DNA from: Methanomicrobiales archaeon
GTDB lineage: Archaea; Halobacteriota; Methanomicrobia; Methanomicrobiales; JACTUA01
Reading direction: 5' to 3'
DNA length: 58,940 nucleotides
Assembly: GCA_029907705.1 (NCBI GenBank)
Contig: JARYLJ010000008.1
Span: 1 to 58,940, forward strand
Part shown: positions 17,313 to 28,036 of the stretch, in pieces
Position numbering within the stretch: the first letter of the stretch is position 1
Layout: each line of letters starts with the position of its first letter
Made by a program: the position numbers and the translations under genes
Notes under the pieces: model-generated
The model's database searches: none
Told to the model about the DNA's origin: nothing
What the model saw: only the letters and a program-made list of their open reading frames with translations

Positions 17313-18565
17313 AGAAGAAGGAGGGGATCGATGCGGAGTTCATCGCCCCCCCCTCGAAGAGCCACACGCACCGGGCGCTCATCGCATCATCCCTCGCGGA
17401 CGGTGATTCCCTCATTCATGGACCCCTCCTTTCAGACGACATCATGGTGACGGTGGCTTCCCTGAAGGAGATGGGTGTCGTGATCGAAAGGAATAGCGAG
17501 GGGTTCGCCATCGATGGGTGCGGAGGTGCCCTGAACTGCGAAAGGGGCTGCGTACTGGACATGAGGGATTCGGGCACGAGCATGAGATTCTTCTCCGCCC
17601 TCGCGCTGCTCGGCCGCGGTCATGTGACCATCACCGGCAGCCGCAGGTTGAGGGAGAGGCCTCTGGGACCTCTCGCGAAGGCGCTCGGGATGCTCGGCGG
17701 GGAGGTGGTATGGCTGGAGAGGGAGGGGTATGCCCCATTGAGGATTTCAGGCTCCCTCGAAGGCGGCACGGCGGTGATTTCTGCGTCTGAGAGCAGCCAG
17801 TACATCTCTGCGATTCTCCTCGTCGCGCCGTGCGCGAGAAGGGATGTGACACTCACCTGCGAGGGGAGGATCGTCTCCCGCCCCTACATCGATGTCACCC
17901 TCGAGATCATGCGCCTCTTCGGTGCCGATGTGCAGCGGGAGGGCTACTCTGTATTTGGCGTGAGGTCGGGGAGGAACTACAGGGGGAGAGAATACAGGGT
18001 CGAAGGAGATTACTCCTCTGCCGGTTATTTCCTCGCCATCGGAGCGGTCTGTGGCGGCCGGGTAAGGGTGAGGAACCTGCTCCCCGAATCGAGACAGGCA
18101 GATGCGATCCTGCTCGGCGCATTCGAACGGATGGGCTGCCGAATCTCGAGTGGGCCGGAGGGAGTGGTCCTCGAGAGTTCGGGTACTCTGGATGGGATAG
18201 AGATCGATATGTCAGATGCGCCTGATGCGGTACAGACGCTCAGTATGGTGGCGGCGTTCGCCACTACCCCCTCCACCATCAGGGGCATCAGGCACCTCAG
18301 GTGGAAGGAGAGCGACCGGGTCGAGGCGATAACGGATGTGCTCGTGCGTGCCGGAGCTTCTGTGAAGGCAGACGAGGATTCGCTCACTATATGGCCCTCG
18401 AAGCTCCATGGCGCCGAGATCGACCCGAAAGGAGATCACCGGACGGCGATGAGTGCCACAATTCTGGGTCTGGGTACAGGAGGATTCATGATCAGAAATG
18501 CGGAATGCGTCAGCAAGTCATTTCCCGGTTTCTGGAGGGTGCTGGAGGGGGCGGGGCTTCTGTGA
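17297..18565 (+). CDS. aroA: 3-phosphoshikimate 1-carboxyvinyltransferase (EPSP synthase)
   Basis: Transfers enolpyruvyl from PEP to shikimate-3-phosphate. The 422-residue protein has all family blocks: PPSKSHTHRALI (phosphate/PEP Lys), MRDSGTSMRFF, the RERPLGPL loop, ESSQYISAILL, EGDYSSAGYFL, HLRWKESDRVEAI, DHRTAMSATILG and SKSFPGFWRVLE. It overlaps pheA upstream and the shikimate kinase fusion downstream (GTGA overlap), consistent with translational coupling. Confidence 0.96.
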   Translation: MEIEIKKKEGIDAEFIAPPSKSHTHRALIASSLADGDSLIHGPLLSDDIMVTVASLKEMGVVIERNSEGFAIDGCGGALNCERGCVLDMRDSGTSMRFFSALALLGRGHVTITGSRRLRERPLGPLAKALGMLGGEVVWLEREGYAPLRISGSLEGGTAVISASESSQYISAILLVAPCARRDVTLTCEGRIVSRPYIDVTLEIMRLFGADVQREGYSVFGVRSGRNYRGREYRVEGDYSSAGYFLAIGAVCGGRVRVRNLLPESRQADAILLGAFERMGCRISSGPEGVVLESSGTLDGIEIDMSDAPDAVQTLSMVAAFATTPSTIRGIRHLRWKESDRVEAITDVLVRAGASVKADEDSLTIWPSKLHGAEIDPKGDHRTAMSATILGLGTGGFMIRNAECVSKSFPGFWRVLEGAGLL

Positions 18566-19944
18566 AGATCGTGCTGACCGGGTACCGTGGCACCGGGAAG
18601 TCATCCGTCGGAAGGGCGCTCGCCTCCTTGCTTCGCCTGCCATTCATCGACACCGATGAGGAGATCGAAGAGCGAGAGCACAGGAGCATCGGAGAGATAT
18701 TCCGAAACGAGGGGGAGGCATACTTCAGGAGGCGGGAGAGAGAGGTGATACGCGCTCTCAGGGATAAGGAAGGGGTGATTGCCACAGGCGGGGGTGTGGT
18801 GCTGGACCCCGAGAACGTAGAGCATCTCCGTGCACATGGAGATATCTTTCTTCTGTATGCGAGCGAAAGGACGATCAGAGAACGGATAATGAACAGCGAC
18901 CGGCCCCCGCTCACCGATCTCGGGTTCGAGGGGGAGGTGAGTGCATTGCTGGAGAGGAGGAAGATCCATTACCTCTCGGCAGCGGACTTCTGCATAAACA
19001 CGGACGAAGGGACGGTGGAGGAGATCTGCCATGGTATCCGAAGGATAACGATGGAAGGCTCCACAGGGATCTCCGAGAGGGAGAGGGCACTCCGTTTCAG
19101 GGTGTTTCAGGGCCTGCCGCCGGCAGAGATGGACGCGCTCGAAACCGCGTTGCTCCGGCCGCCACGCCAGACGGTGAGACTCTGCGCCATCGCAGGATAT
19201 CCGGTGAGGCACAGCAAGAGCCCCCATCTCTATATGCATCTTTTCCAGCGGTACTCATTGAACTACCACTACACCAGACTGGAGGACCCGGAGATTTCGA
19301 GGATCATGCAATGCTTCGGGGAGCTCGACATGCGGGGTCTCTCCGTCACGATCCCGTTCAAGAAGGCGGTGATCGGGTATCTGGACGAGGTGAGCAGGGA
19401 GGCGGAGGAGATCGGAGCGGTGAATACGGTCATCCAGTGCGGCGGCAGGCGATACGGTTTCAACACCGACTGGGTGGGGGTGAGAGAGCCCCTGCGTGGT
19501 CACAGCGGCGAGCGCGCTGTCGTCATCGGTGCAGGGGGAGCAGCGGCCGCTGCGGCATATGCCGCCCTCTCTCTGGGGATGGATGTGCATATCCTGAACC
19601 GGACGATCGGAAGGGCAAAGGAGCTCGCTGCACGTCTCGGCTGTTCCTCAGGTTCCCTGGACGATCTCGAGTCGATTTCGGCCGGCGTCATCGTGAACGC
19701 GACACCGGTCGGAATGAACGGGGAGGATCGAACGCCTGTGAAACCCGATTGCCTGAGGAAGGGGATGACCATCTTCGACCTCGTCTATACCCCTCCCGAT
19801 ACCCATCTGATCAGGATCGCGCGAAAAAAAGGTTGTGAAACGATCGCAGGTACAGAGATGTTCGTGCACCAGGCGGTGGAGCAGTTCCGCCTGTTCACCG
19901 GCATCAGAGTGACACCCGATTCGGTAAGGGAGTATCTTACATGA
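18562..19944 (+). CDS. aroKE: Fused shikimate kinase (AroK type) - shikimate dehydrogenase (AroE)
   Basis: A 460-residue bifunctional protein. Residues 1-165 form a bacterial-type P-loop shikimate kinase: [11 protein letters not shown] (Walker A, about 7-17), [23 protein letters not shown] and a lid-like DRPPLTD. After a linker of about 30 residues, residues 195-460 form shikimate dehydrogenase: [25 protein letters not shown] (catalytic Lys), [21 protein letters not shown]-binding [20 protein letters not shown] and [10 protein letters not shown]. The order kinase-dehydrogenase skips one pathway step less than a fused neighbour pair would, since dehydrogenase product is the kinase substrate. 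Most archaea use a GHMP-type shikimate kinase instead, so the AroK domain is unusual. The GTG start at 18562 overlaps the aroA stop. Confidence 0.92.
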   Translation: MKIVLTGYRGTGKSSVGRALASLLRLPFIDTDEEIEEREHRSIGEIFRNEGEAYFRRREREVIRALRDKEGVIATGGGVVLDPENVEHLRAHGDIFLLYASERTIRERIMNSDRPPLTDLGFEGEVSALLERRKIHYLSAADFCINTDEGTVEEICHGIRRITMEGSTGISERERALRFRVFQGLPPAEMDALETALLRPPRQTVRLCAIAGYPVRHSKSPHLYMHLFQRYSLNYHYTRLEDPEISRIMQCFGELDMRGLSVTIPFKKAVIGYLDEVSREAEEIGAVNTVIQCGGRRYGFNTDWVGVREPLRGHSGERAVVIGAGGAAAAAAYAALSLGMDVHILNRTIGRAKELAARLGCSSGSLDDLESISAGVIVNATPVGMNGEDRTPVKPDCLRKGMTIFDLVYTPPDTHLIRIARKKGCETIAGTEMFVHQAVEQFRLFTGIRVTPDSVREYLT

Positions 19945-20951
19945 ACACATTCGGTAAACGTTTCAGGTGTACCACTTTCGGCGAGAGCCACGGCAGGGCT
20001 TTAGGTGTGGTGATCGACGGCTGCCCCCCGAAAATACCGCTGGACGAATCCGATATTCAGCCAATCCTCGACCGGAGGCGACCCGGTACGAGCGATCTGG
20101 TCTCGCTCAGAAGGGAGGCGGACAGGGTCGAGATCCTTTCAGGCGTATTCGAAGGGCGCACCACGGGAGCGCCGATTGCGATGATCGTATGGAATGAAGA
20201 TATCCGACCCTCGGATTACGAGGATCTCAGGGAAGTATTCCGTCCGGGCCATGCGGATTACACCTATCTGGCGAGATACGGGTGGAGGGATCACCGGGGC
20301 GGAGGAAGAAGTTCGGGGAGGGAGACGGTCGCCAGGGTCGCGGCAGGTGCGGTGGCGATGAAATGCCTCGGAATCAGGGGGATTACCATCCAGGCAAGGG
20401 TCTCGGGCATCCATGGAGCCAGCTCGCGGGATGCGATGGAGATGGAGATCGTCAGGGCGCGCGACCGCGGGGATTCGGTCGGCGGGGTGGTGGAGATCCG
20501 GGTGAAGGGCTGTCCGGCTGGTCTGGGAGACCCGGTCTTCGATAAACTCGATGCAAGGCTCGCGTACGCGCTCATGGGGATCGGGGCGGTGAAGGGAGTG
20601 GAGATAGGGGAGGGTTTCAGGGCCGCTCTTCTGTACGGCAGCGAGAACAACGACCAGATGGGTAAAGACGGCTTCACGAGCAATCACGCAGGCGGCATTC
20701 TCGGAGGAATAAGCAACGGGAATGAGATCACCATCAGGATCGCGGTGAAGCCCACCCCTTCCATATCCCTCCCTCAGCAGACGATCGATATCCATGGAGC
20801 AGAGCGCGAGATCCGCATCGAGGGCCGTCACGATCCCTGCATCGTTCCTCGCGTGCTCCCGGTGGCGGAGGCGATGACCGCTCTCGTGATACTGGATGCG
20901 CTGCTTGAAAGGGATGCATACGAGGCCTTCAGAGCGCATGCATCCGGATGA
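19941..20951 (+). CDS. aroC: Chorismate synthase
   Basis: FMN-dependent elimination of phosphate from EPSP to give chorismate. The 336-residue protein shows [74 protein letters not shown] as contiguous family blocks, and a C-terminal [18 protein letters not shown]. It overlaps the preceding stop by 4 bases and is the last gene of the aro operon. 3-dehydroquinate dehydratase (aroD) is the one shikimate-pathway step not represented here. Confidence 0.96.
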   Translation: MNTFGKRFRCTTFGESHGRALGVVIDGCPPKIPLDESDIQPILDRRRPGTSDLVSLRREADRVEILSGVFEGRTTGAPIAMIVWNEDIRPSDYEDLREVFRPGHADYTYLARYGWRDHRGGGRSSGRETVARVAAGAVAMKCLGIRGITIQARVSGIHGASSRDAMEMEIVRARDRGDSVGGVVEIRVKGCPAGLGDPVFDKLDARLAYALMGIGAVKGVEIGEGFRAALLYGSENNDQMGKDGFTSNHAGGILGGISNGNEITIRIAVKPTPSISLPQQTIDIHGAEREIRIEGRHDPCIVPRVLPVAEAMTALVILDALLERDAYEAFRAHASG

Positions 20952-21221
20952 CGGTGCCAGCCCTCATCCACAATGACCTTTCTTCAATCCGGTTTCTCTG
21001 CCGCATCGATGACCAAGCGGCTGCATTCCATCGGTATCAAGATGCGTCTGCCGTATCGCGCCGGAGAGCCGGGGAATTATTGCGATGGCCTCCCCCTGCC
21101 AGGGTGGGATCGATCACGGGGCAGGGAGGATTCTACCGATCGCCCCGATAGCGTTTTGCCTCGCGCCCCTTCCCCCGATGGGCGGTGGTTATATGAATCC
21201 CGCAGGATACCATATAACCGT

Positions 21222-21416
21222 ATGGAAGAGATCGTTGCCAGTATAAAAAAGGAGGATGGGATCCAGGTCGCCTGGCAGAAGCACAACCAGACGAAGGGGA
21301 CGTTCTTCACCTACGCGGAGCTGATCGACATGAAGATCAACGCCCTCGATCTGCTGGAGAACCCGAAGAACTACCTCCTCGATCTGGAGAGGCGCCTGAT
21401 CGTCTTCAGGCGCTGA
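21222..21416 (+). CDS. Small conserved-looking protein, unknown function
   Basis: A 64-residue protein, MEEIVASIKKEDGIQVAWQ... ending [13 protein letters not shown]. It is acidic-basic balanced and predicted mainly helical, without membrane segment or Cys pairs. The start at ATG 21222 is chosen because upstream codons look non-coding. The gene lies 270 bases after aroC and converges with ilvN (stops overlap by 11 bases). I do not recognise the family. Confidence 0.6.
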   Translation: MEEIVASIKKEDGIQVAWQKHNQTKGTFFTYAELIDMKINALDLLENPKNYLLDLERRLIVFRR

Positions 21417-21924
21417 CCCGCTCCTTCGTACTTTTTACGATCTTCGCCCCCCTCTGCAGCGCGATCTTCCCTGTCCTGATCAGCTCCTTGATGCCGTACT
21501 GCCTGAGGAGTTTCTCCAGCGCATCGATCTTCGTTGTATCCCCGGTCACCTCCATGATGACGGTCTTTGCACCCACATCGACGATCTGAGCCCTGAAGAT
21601 ATTCGCCAGCTGCATCACCTCTGCCCTCGTGGATCCCGGTTCCGCGCTGACCTTGATGAGCGCGAGCTCCCTCTCCACGGTCTCTGTTTCCGTGATGTCC
21701 GATACCTTCACCACATCGATAAGCTTGTTCAGCTGCTTCTGCACCTGTTCGAGCTGGGATTCGTCTCCGATGACGACGATGGTCATGCGGCTCATGTTCG
21801 GCTCCTCGCAGGTACCGACCGCGAGGCTCTCTATGTTGAACCCCCTCCTCCTGAAGAGGCCGGCGACCCTCGCGAGCACGCCCGGTTTGTTCTCGACGAG
21901 GACTGAGAGGGTGTGCGCCCTCAT
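21406..21924 (-). CDS. ilvN: Acetolactate synthase, regulatory (small) subunit
   Basis: A 172-residue regulatory subunit of acetohydroxyacid synthase. The N-terminal ACT domain begins [20 protein letters not shown], with FNIESLAVG and MTIVV; the second half ([28 protein letters not shown]) is the AHAS C-terminal ACT-like domain. ACT domains mediate valine feedback in the family. ATG 21924 overlaps the ilvB stop (ATGA), giving translational coupling. Confidence 0.95.
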   Translation of the reverse strand: MRAHTLSVLVENKPGVLARVAGLFRRRGFNIESLAVGTCEEPNMSRMTIVVIGDESQLEQVQKQLNKLIDVVKVSDITETETVERELALIKVSAEPGSTRAEVMQLANIFRAQIVDVGAKTVIMEVTGDTTKIDALEKLLRQYGIKELIRTGKIALQRGAKIVKSTKERVSA

Positions 21925-23597
21925 CTCCGCTGCCCCCTGAGCATCTCGTTGATCGCTGCTCCCGCAGGAACCATCGGGAAGACATTCTCCTCCCTCTCGA
22001 TCCTGAAATCGATGATAAAAGGCCCCTCCGTCTCTATCGCCGCCTTCAAGGCCGGGACGACTTCCTCCCTGCTCTCCACGCACATGCCATCGATGCCATA
22101 GGCGGCCGCGATCTTCGCGAAATCAATGGGCGGGAGCTCGGTGTATGAATAACGCCTGTTATAGAAGAGCTCCTGCCACTGCCGGACCATCCCCAGGTAC
22201 ATATTGTTCAGGATGGCGACCTTCACCGGGATGCGGTACTGTGCCACGGTGCCGAGCTCCTGGATGTTCATCTGGAAGGAGCCGTCACCGGCGATATCGA
22301 ATACGATCTCCTCCGGCCTTGCGAAGTGGGCGCCGATGGAGGCAGGGAAACCGTAGCCCATCGTTCCCAGACCACCGGAGGTAAGCCATGAACGGGGTCT
22401 CCTGAAGCAGTAGTACTGCGCGGTCCACATCTGGTTCTGGCCCACCTCGCTAACGATGATCCCCTCGCCCTTCAAGAGACTGGAGAGCTGCTGGATGATG
22501 TACTGCGGTTTCAACCCATCGCCCTCCTCATATCGGAGCGAATGCCTCTCCTTCCATTCGCGGATCTTCGAGAGCCACGCATCCTTCGGGGCCCCCTTCT
22601 TCACCTGGTTGATGATCACCCTCAGCACCGTCTTTGCGTCACCCACGATCGGGACGTCCACCTTCCTGTTCTTCCCGATCTCCGCCGGGTCGATGTCGAT
22701 ATGAATGATGCTCGCATGGGGGGCGAAGGACTGGACCTTTCCGGTGACCCTGTCGTCGAATCTGACACCGACGGCGAGGAGGAGGTCGCTCTCCGTCACG
22801 GCGTAATTTGCATATTCAGTCCCGTGCATCCCGAGCATACCCAGGTTCAGCGGATGGTCGCAGGGTATCGCGCCGAGGCCCATCAGCGTGGTGGTCACCG
22901 GCATCCCCGTGAGCTCCGCCAGCTCCAGAAGCTCCGCCGATGCCTCCGAGAAGATGATGCCCCCCCCTGCATAGATTACAGGCCTCTCTGCCTCCTCGAT
23001 CAGCTCCACGGCCTTTGCAATCTGTTTCGCATGGCCCTTGAAGGTCGGCTGAAACCCGCGCAGCGTGATCTCCTCAGGTATCGCACCCTCCTCCCTGACC
23101 TGGTTGGTCGAGACATCCTTGGGTATGTCGATCAGAACCGGTCCAGGCCTCCCTGTCCTCGCGATGTAGAATGCCTCCCTCACGATTCTGCCCAGTTCCG
23201 ATGTCCTCTTCACCAGGTAGTTGTGCTTCGTGATCGGCATCGTGATGCCGGTGATATCAGATTCCTGGAAGGCATCGTTGCCCAGAAGGGAGGTGGGCAC
23301 CTGGCCCGTGATTGCCACGATCGGTACCGAGTCCATGTAGGCATTGGCAATACCTGTGACGAGGTTGCATGCGCCGGGGCCCGATGTGGCGAGACATACG
23401 CCTACCCTGCCGCTTGCCCTTGCATATCCGTCTGCCGCATGTGCGGCTGCCTGTTCGTGCCTCACCAGTATATGACGGATCGGAGAGTCGTAGAGTTCGT
23501 CATAGATGGGGAGGACCACACCCCCGGGATACCCGAATATGGTATCCACGCCTTCGCGCTGAAGGCTCTCAACAACGATCCTTGCGCCTGATTTCAT
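21921..23597 (-). CDS. ilvB: Acetolactate synthase, catalytic (large) subunit
   Basis: TPP- and FAD-dependent formation of acetolactate or acetohydroxybutyrate from 2-oxoacids, the first shared step in valine, leucine and isoleucine synthesis. The 558-residue protein has [18 protein letters not shown] (catalytic Glu), the FAD/middle domain ([28 protein letters not shown]) and the TPP motif [15 protein letters not shown]...ILNN. The start at 23597 lies inside the preceding gene (29-base overlap). Confidence 0.96.
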   Translation of the reverse strand: MKSGARIVVESLQREGVDTIFGYPGGVVLPIYDELYDSPIRHILVRHEQAAAHAADGYARASGRVGVCLATSGPGACNLVTGIANAYMDSVPIVAITGQVPTSLLGNDAFQESDITGITMPITKHNYLVKRTSELGRIVREAFYIARTGRPGPVLIDIPKDVSTNQVREEGAIPEEITLRGFQPTFKGHAKQIAKAVELIEEAERPVIYAGGGIIFSEASAELLELAELTGMPVTTTLMGLGAIPCDHPLNLGMLGMHGTEYANYAVTESDLLLAVGVRFDDRVTGKVQSFAPHASIIHIDIDPAEIGKNRKVDVPIVGDAKTVLRVIINQVKKGAPKDAWLSKIREWKERHSLRYEEGDGLKPQYIIQQLSSLLKGEGIIVSEVGQNQMWTAQYYCFRRPRSWLTSGGLGTMGYGFPASIGAHFARPEEIVFDIAGDGSFQMNIQELGTVAQYRIPVKVAILNNMYLGMVRQWQELFYNRRYSYTELPPIDFAKIAAAYGIDGMCVESREEVVPALKAAIETEGPFIIDFRIEREENVFPMVPAGAAINEMLRGQRR

Positions 23598-25077
23598 CCT
23601 CTTCCCTCAGCAAGCGGTTCATGCCCGTGATCACAGCCTCAACACTCGCCTTTATGATGTCCGTGCTGGCACCACGCGAGGTTAATATCTTTCCATCTTT
23701 ACTTAATTTTACCGTTACATCGACCAGTGCATCGGTGCCACCCGTGATGGCATCCACATGGTACTCCTCGAGCCTGATATCTGCCACGTCGGCGACAGAC
23801 CTTCGCAGCGCCTCGATCGCCGCGTCCACCGGCCCTGTACCGATGGATGCACCGGTCACCTCGTCTCCCTTCATCTGGAGGGTGACAGACGCTGTCGGTG
23901 TCACACTGTTCCCGCTCACCACCGTGAACTGCCTGAGCTTCAGGATCGGTTCTGTCTCCATCTGAAGCACGGTCTCCGTGATGGCGAGGAGATCTTCGTC
24001 CGTCACTCTCTTTCCCTCGTCACCGAGCTGTTTGATCCTCTGCACGATCTCCTTCAGCTGGGGGTCGGTCGGATGATATCCACGCTCGGAGAGTGCGGCT
24101 GCGACGGAGGCGGCCCCTGAATGCTTCCCGAGCACGATGCGCCGCCTCCTCCCCACCACCTCGGGTTTGACCGGCTCGTAGGTGCTCGCGTCCCGCAGTA
24201 CGCCGTGAGCGTGGATACCGCTCTCGTGGGTGAACGCCATCTCACCCACGATCGCCTTGTTCACGGGCAATGGCACTCCTGAGAGGCGCGAGACGAGGCT
24301 GGAGAGCGAGTAGAGTTCACCCGTCGCGATCCCGGTCTTTATGCCATAAAGGATCTCGAGGTTCATCACCAGTTCTTCGAAGGGGGTGTTGCCCGCCCTC
24401 TCACCGAGACCGTTCACCGTCGTATGCGCACATGTGGCGCCCGCCCTCAGGGCGGCAATCGTGTTCGCGAGCGCAAAGCCCAGATCGTCGTGGCAGTGTA
24501 TCGAGAGGGGGGCGAGTACCAGCGGGGGGATGATCTCCAGCGCCCGCTCGGGTGTGAGGAGTCCCACGGTATCGCAGAAACAGAGCCGGTCCGCACCGGC
24601 GAGCACCCCTTCCCTGAAGACATGCCTCACAAAACCCTGATCTGCCCTGGAGGCATCCTCGCCCGAGAGTTCCACGATCAGACCCCTCTCCTTGGCGTGG
24701 GTAACTGCTTCCATCGCCATGGAGAAGACCTCTCCCCTCGTCTTCCTCATCTTCTTCTCGATGTGCAGATCGCTCACAGGAATGACCAGATGCACAGAAT
24801 CGGCACCGGCATCCGCTGCATAATCGATGTCCTGCCTCACCGCCCTGACATAGGTGCAGATCTCCACCCCGATGTCTGCGCCCGAGATCAATCGAAGCGC
24901 CTGCCTCTCGCCTTCTGATGCCGCAGCGGAACCCACCTCCACGACATCGACGCCTACCTCTGCAAGTTTTCTGGCAATACTCAGTTTCTCTTCGGGTGAG
25001 AGTGACACACCGGGTGTCTGCTCCCCATCTCTGAGGGTGGTGTCAAAAAATCGAATCTTATCGGCAAATAAAGCCAT
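23569..25077 (-). CDS. cimA: Citramalate/2-isopropylmalate synthase family enzyme
   Basis: An HMGL-like acyl-CoA condensing enzyme of 502 residues. The TIM barrel has [27 protein letters not shown] and metal-binding SIHCHDDLG plus [11 protein letters not shown] LeuA C-terminal regulatory domain follows at about 370-490. Placement directly before ilvB and ilvN supports citramalate synthase (pyruvate plus acetyl-CoA, feeding 2-oxobutyrate for isoleucine); isopropylmalate synthase is the alternative, and the split cannot be made without comparison. ATG 25077 follows GGTGG; a box A-like TTTATAC lies 35-45 bases further upstream on this strand. Confidence 0.85.
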   Translation of the reverse strand: MALFADKIRFFDTTLRDGEQTPGVSLSPEEKLSIARKLAEVGVDVVEVGSAAASEGERQALRLISGADIGVEICTYVRAVRQDIDYAADAGADSVHLVIPVSDLHIEKKMRKTRGEVFSMAMEAVTHAKERGLIVELSGEDASRADQGFVRHVFREGVLAGADRLCFCDTVGLLTPERALEIIPPLVLAPLSIHCHDDLGFALANTIAALRAGATCAHTTVNGLGERAGNTPFEELVMNLEILYGIKTGIATGELYSLSSLVSRLSGVPLPVNKAIVGEMAFTHESGIHAHGVLRDASTYEPVKPEVVGRRRRIVLGKHSGAASVAAALSERGYHPTDPQLKEIVQRIKQLGDEGKRVTDEDLLAITETVLQMETEPILKLRQFTVVSGNSVTPTASVTLQMKGDEVTGASIGTGPVDAAIEALRRSVADVADIRLEEYHVDAITGGTDALVDVTVKLSKDGKILTSRGASTDIIKASVEAVITGMNRLLREEDEIRRKDRC

Positions 25078-25467
25078 CACTCATGGTTTTCCACCTAAAT
25101 AGAATTGAATGCTGCGTATAAATAGATTTGCCAGATTTTTTCCGCTGCAATACCCCTTTTGATCGATATGAAAAAAAATCGCCACACGGTCACCGGCCGA
25201 TGGGCATGACCGGGGGAGCGAATGGTCACCGATCACCCCCCATATCGCAATCCCGAATAAAAATATTCGATACAGCATCTGACCGATTGAACCTCGAATA
25301 TTCTCTATGGCAGCAGTCTTGCATACACGGAAATATAACATCACAAGCAGGGGGATGCCCTGATCCGCCACCGCCGATCCGGCGCATCTGCGTGCGGTTT
25401 CCGTTCTCCTTCGGATCGAAATCCGGATGATCCCTGAATGCACTTGATAATTTGACTGAGGTGCGCT
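25078..25467. other. Promoter region of cimA-ilvBN and spacer
   Basis: The minus-strand box A-like TATTTATAC at about 25116-25124 is the likely promoter of the branched-chain operon, about 40 bases before its start. The remainder shows no gene. Confidence 0.4.
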
Positions 25468-25573
25468 GCGTTCGTTATCCGGACACTACCTGCATTGCAT
25501 CCGACCACAACGTTCGATCTGGTCGCATTGGCATGTCCGATGTCGTGACGCCAGAATTCCCGGATATGCCTCC
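25468..25573 (-). repeat. Dispersed repeat, copy C
   Basis: On the minus strand this matches copy A with one or two small gaps. The identical words are GCGACC-GATCGAACG, ATGCAG and GGATAACGAACGC. It lies in the spacer between the cimA promoter and the end of the argH-gatDE operon. Confidence 0.6.
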
Positions 25574-25806
25574 GTTCGAACTTGTATTAGAAAAAGTGTG
25601 CCCGAAAAAAAGTGAGATATGCGGACCCCGATGGATCTTTGGATCTGGGGGGTTATTCCCGGATGATATCTTACTGACGATGGCCATATTTCAGGTACTC
25701 GTGAGCGTTCGCGTTGGGCGGCTTCAAGTCGCTCATTACAATGCCCCGGAGACCGCATCCGATCAGAAAAAAAGAATGGATGCCATCCCTGGGAATGGCT
25801 GCGGCA
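25574..25806. other. Spacer, nothing recognised
   Basis: About 230 bases between repeat C and the end of the small gene downstream of gatE. No gene or RNA is seen. Minus-strand T-rich stretches near 25755-25775 could terminate that operon. Confidence 0.35.
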
Positions 25807-26166
25807 TCACTGCAGATCCCCGACGTTGCATGCGCCGCCGCGCCTGTAGAGCTCCATGACGCTCTCTGCCTTCTCGTGCGATACCAGCTCGTCGAGTGCA
25901 GATGCAAAACTCTCCATGTCCTCCTCTGGAAGACACCCGAGGTGTTCGGAGCCATCGAGGATCCGATCGGCGATGTATTCGAGCTCCTGGGGATCGAGCC
26001 TCCCGATCCTCCTCCTGAAGTCCTCTCCGTCCTCGGCGACATGGTTCGAGACGGGAGGGAGTATCGAGTGAAACTCGTGCCCGGATTCAGCGCAGATCAT
26101 CTCCTTCAGTTCGGGCGCGAGCTTCAGAAGGATCCGCTGGTCCCTCTCGTCAAGCGTTCTCGTCAA
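25807..26166 (-). CDS. Hypothetical protein in gatDE operon
   Basis: A 119-residue acidic, helical protein (MTRTLDERDQRILLKLAPEL start; PQELEYIADRILDGSEHLGC in the middle; Cys near the C-terminus in RRGGACNVG). It overlaps the end of gatE by 17 bases, so it is very likely co-expressed with the tRNA-dependent amidotransferase. No catalytic motif or known domain is recognised. Protein-like composition and tight operon packing support it being real. Confidence 0.65.
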   Translation of the reverse strand: MTRTLDERDQRILLKLAPELKEMICAESGHEFHSILPPVSNHVAEDGEDFRRRIGRLDPQELEYIADRILDGSEHLGCLPEEDMESFASALDELVSHEKAESVMELYRRGGACNVGDLQ

Positions 26167-28036
26167 TCCGCTTTCCCTCCGTGTTCAACCGCCGCTCATC
26201 CCCTCCAGTGATGCGATCGATGGCGCGGCCGAGCATCGAGGCAATCACCTTTCCATCCACCCTCCCCCTCGCCTCTGCCATCACCACGCCCATCAGTGGA
26301 CCGAGGGCCCTCCTTCCGCGTTCACGCACGAAACTCTCCCTCTCCCTCACGATTCGATCGATGAGTGCTTCAAGACCCTCCTCCGTCATCGGCGGCGCGA
26401 CCTCCTGAATCGCATCCTCCAGACTCTTTCCTCCTGCCATGGACTTCAGGACGGAGGGTATCGCCTCCTTCGCCAATCTGCCTGACTCGACCATGCGGAA
26501 TAATTCGAGGATCTCGCGATCTCCGATCCCGTCGACCTTTATGCCGTCTCTCTTCAGCTCCCGTAGGGTCGAGGCGAGAGTCCGTGCGGCCACGGATGGC
26601 CGGATACCTTCTGAGACCGCTGCCTCGAAGAGCCCGATCCTATCCGAGTATGCGATCTGCCTGGCGACTGCCGGATCGAGGCCCAGATCGCGGACAAAAC
26701 GTTCGGCTCTGACTGACAGGAGTTCCGGAACTTCGATGGCCTCCCATTCCGGAGGGGTCAACCGCACCGGAAAGACATCGGTCTCTGGGTACATTCGCGC
26801 GGCTCCCGGCAGCGGACGTAGGTACGCGGTGCTCTCCCCCTCGCCGAGCATCCTCCGCGTCTCCTCCGGAATCCCAACGAGTGCGAGCTTCGCCCTCTTC
26901 ATCACCTGCCGGGCGGCGCACTCCGCACGCTCCCTCTCCCCTGCCACGAGGACGATGCAGTCTCCTTCGGAGGCTCTCAGCTCCACCCTCAACCTCGAGA
27001 TCTCGCCCTCGCTGATCCCATAGGCGGGTAGCTCATCGGTATGGAATATTCCGCCGACGCCGCATTTTTTTGCATAATCTGCCAGCTCGCTTCCCAGGCG
27101 CCTGCCGGGCTGTATCTCTCTGCCCACGAGCCCTCCGAACTCCTGCAGGAAGACAGCGAGTATGCATGGGGCCTTCTTCAGTATCTTCGAGCCCGTCTCT
27201 GAAAAAAGCGGCGTCACATCCCTGAATTCTTCCATCACCGCAGCGCGCCGCGAGAGCAGTTCGTCCTTTATCGCAAGGAGCGCGAGCTGACGCTTCACCT
27301 CGCCCTTCACCGCGTCCGCGATCAGATCGAGCTCCTGTACGCCCTTGATCTCCACCCTCGCCCCTCCCCTGATGGAGATGTTGATGTCCTGTCTGATCGT
27401 GCCTATCCCTCTCTTCACCCTGCCGGTGGAGCGTAGCACCATGCCGATATACTCCGCCACCTCCTGCACCTCTTCCGGTGTGCGGAGACAGGGCGCCGTG
27501 GAGATCTCCACGAGAGGGATGCCGAGCCTGTCGAGAGAGAATGTCCGATCGTCGACGCGCTGGGCGGCCTCCTCTTCCAGGCAGATCGAGTCGAGCCTGC
27601 ACCCCCCGGGTAGCCGGCCATGCAACGCGACCAGCGCGGTCCTCTGGAAGCCGGTGGTATTGGAGCCGTCGATCACCAGCTTCCTCATCGTATGGACCTC
27701 CTCCACCGGGGTCATGCCGAAGAGCTTCGCGATGGTGAGGGCGATCTCCAGCGCCTCGTTGTTCAGGGGTGCAGGTGGCTCCTCGTCATCCTCGACGAGG
27801 CAAGTGGTGTCGTAGGCATAGTAGGTGAAGCGCCGCTGCGCCATCATCTCCTCCTCGGCGGCACGATCCATCTCCCCCAGTTCCGAGACGGTCGCACGCA
27901 GAAAACGATGGAACTCCGAGTTTCTCTCCTTTATGTCCCGCAGGACCGTCGGACAATGGCAGAAGAGCTTCTCCTCAGTGTCCAGCTGCTGGTGTATCTC
28001 CAGCCCGGCCTTCAGACCGATCGCCTCATAGTCCAT
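26150..28036 (-). CDS. gatE: Glutamyl-tRNA(Gln) amidotransferase subunit E
   Basis: The tRNA-binding and kinase subunit of the archaeal GatDE complex, which turns Glu-tRNA(Gln) into Gln-tRNA(Gln). Of 628 residues, the GatB/E core begins DYEAIGLKAGLEIHQQLDT, with KLFCHCPT (zinc Cys pair), TRKL-type segment MRKLVIDGSNTTGFQRT and GTIRQDINISI. An AspRS-like insertion spans the middle, and a YqeY-like tail (LIDRIVRERESFV, GVVMAEARGRVDGK) ends the protein. ATG 28036 follows GGAGG by 7 bases and overlaps gatD by 11 bases. Confidence 0.95.
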   Translation of the reverse strand: MDYEAIGLKAGLEIHQQLDTEEKLFCHCPTVLRDIKERNSEFHRFLRATVSELGEMDRAAEEEMMAQRRFTYYAYDTTCLVEDDEEPPAPLNNEALEIALTIAKLFGMTPVEEVHTMRKLVIDGSNTTGFQRTALVALHGRLPGGCRLDSICLEEEAAQRVDDRTFSLDRLGIPLVEISTAPCLRTPEEVQEVAEYIGMVLRSTGRVKRGIGTIRQDINISIRGGARVEIKGVQELDLIADAVKGEVKRQLALLAIKDELLSRRAAVMEEFRDVTPLFSETGSKILKKAPCILAVFLQEFGGLVGREIQPGRRLGSELADYAKKCGVGGIFHTDELPAYGISEGEISRLRVELRASEGDCIVLVAGERERAECAARQVMKRAKLALVGIPEETRRMLGEGESTAYLRPLPGAARMYPETDVFPVRLTPPEWEAIEVPELLSVRAERFVRDLGLDPAVARQIAYSDRIGLFEAAVSEGIRPSVAARTLASTLRELKRDGIKVDGIGDREILELFRMVESGRLAKEAIPSVLKSMAGGKSLEDAIQEVAPPMTEEGLEALIDRIVRERESFVRERGRRALGPLMGVVMAEARGRVDGKVIASMLGRAIDRITGGDERRLNTEGKRIDENA

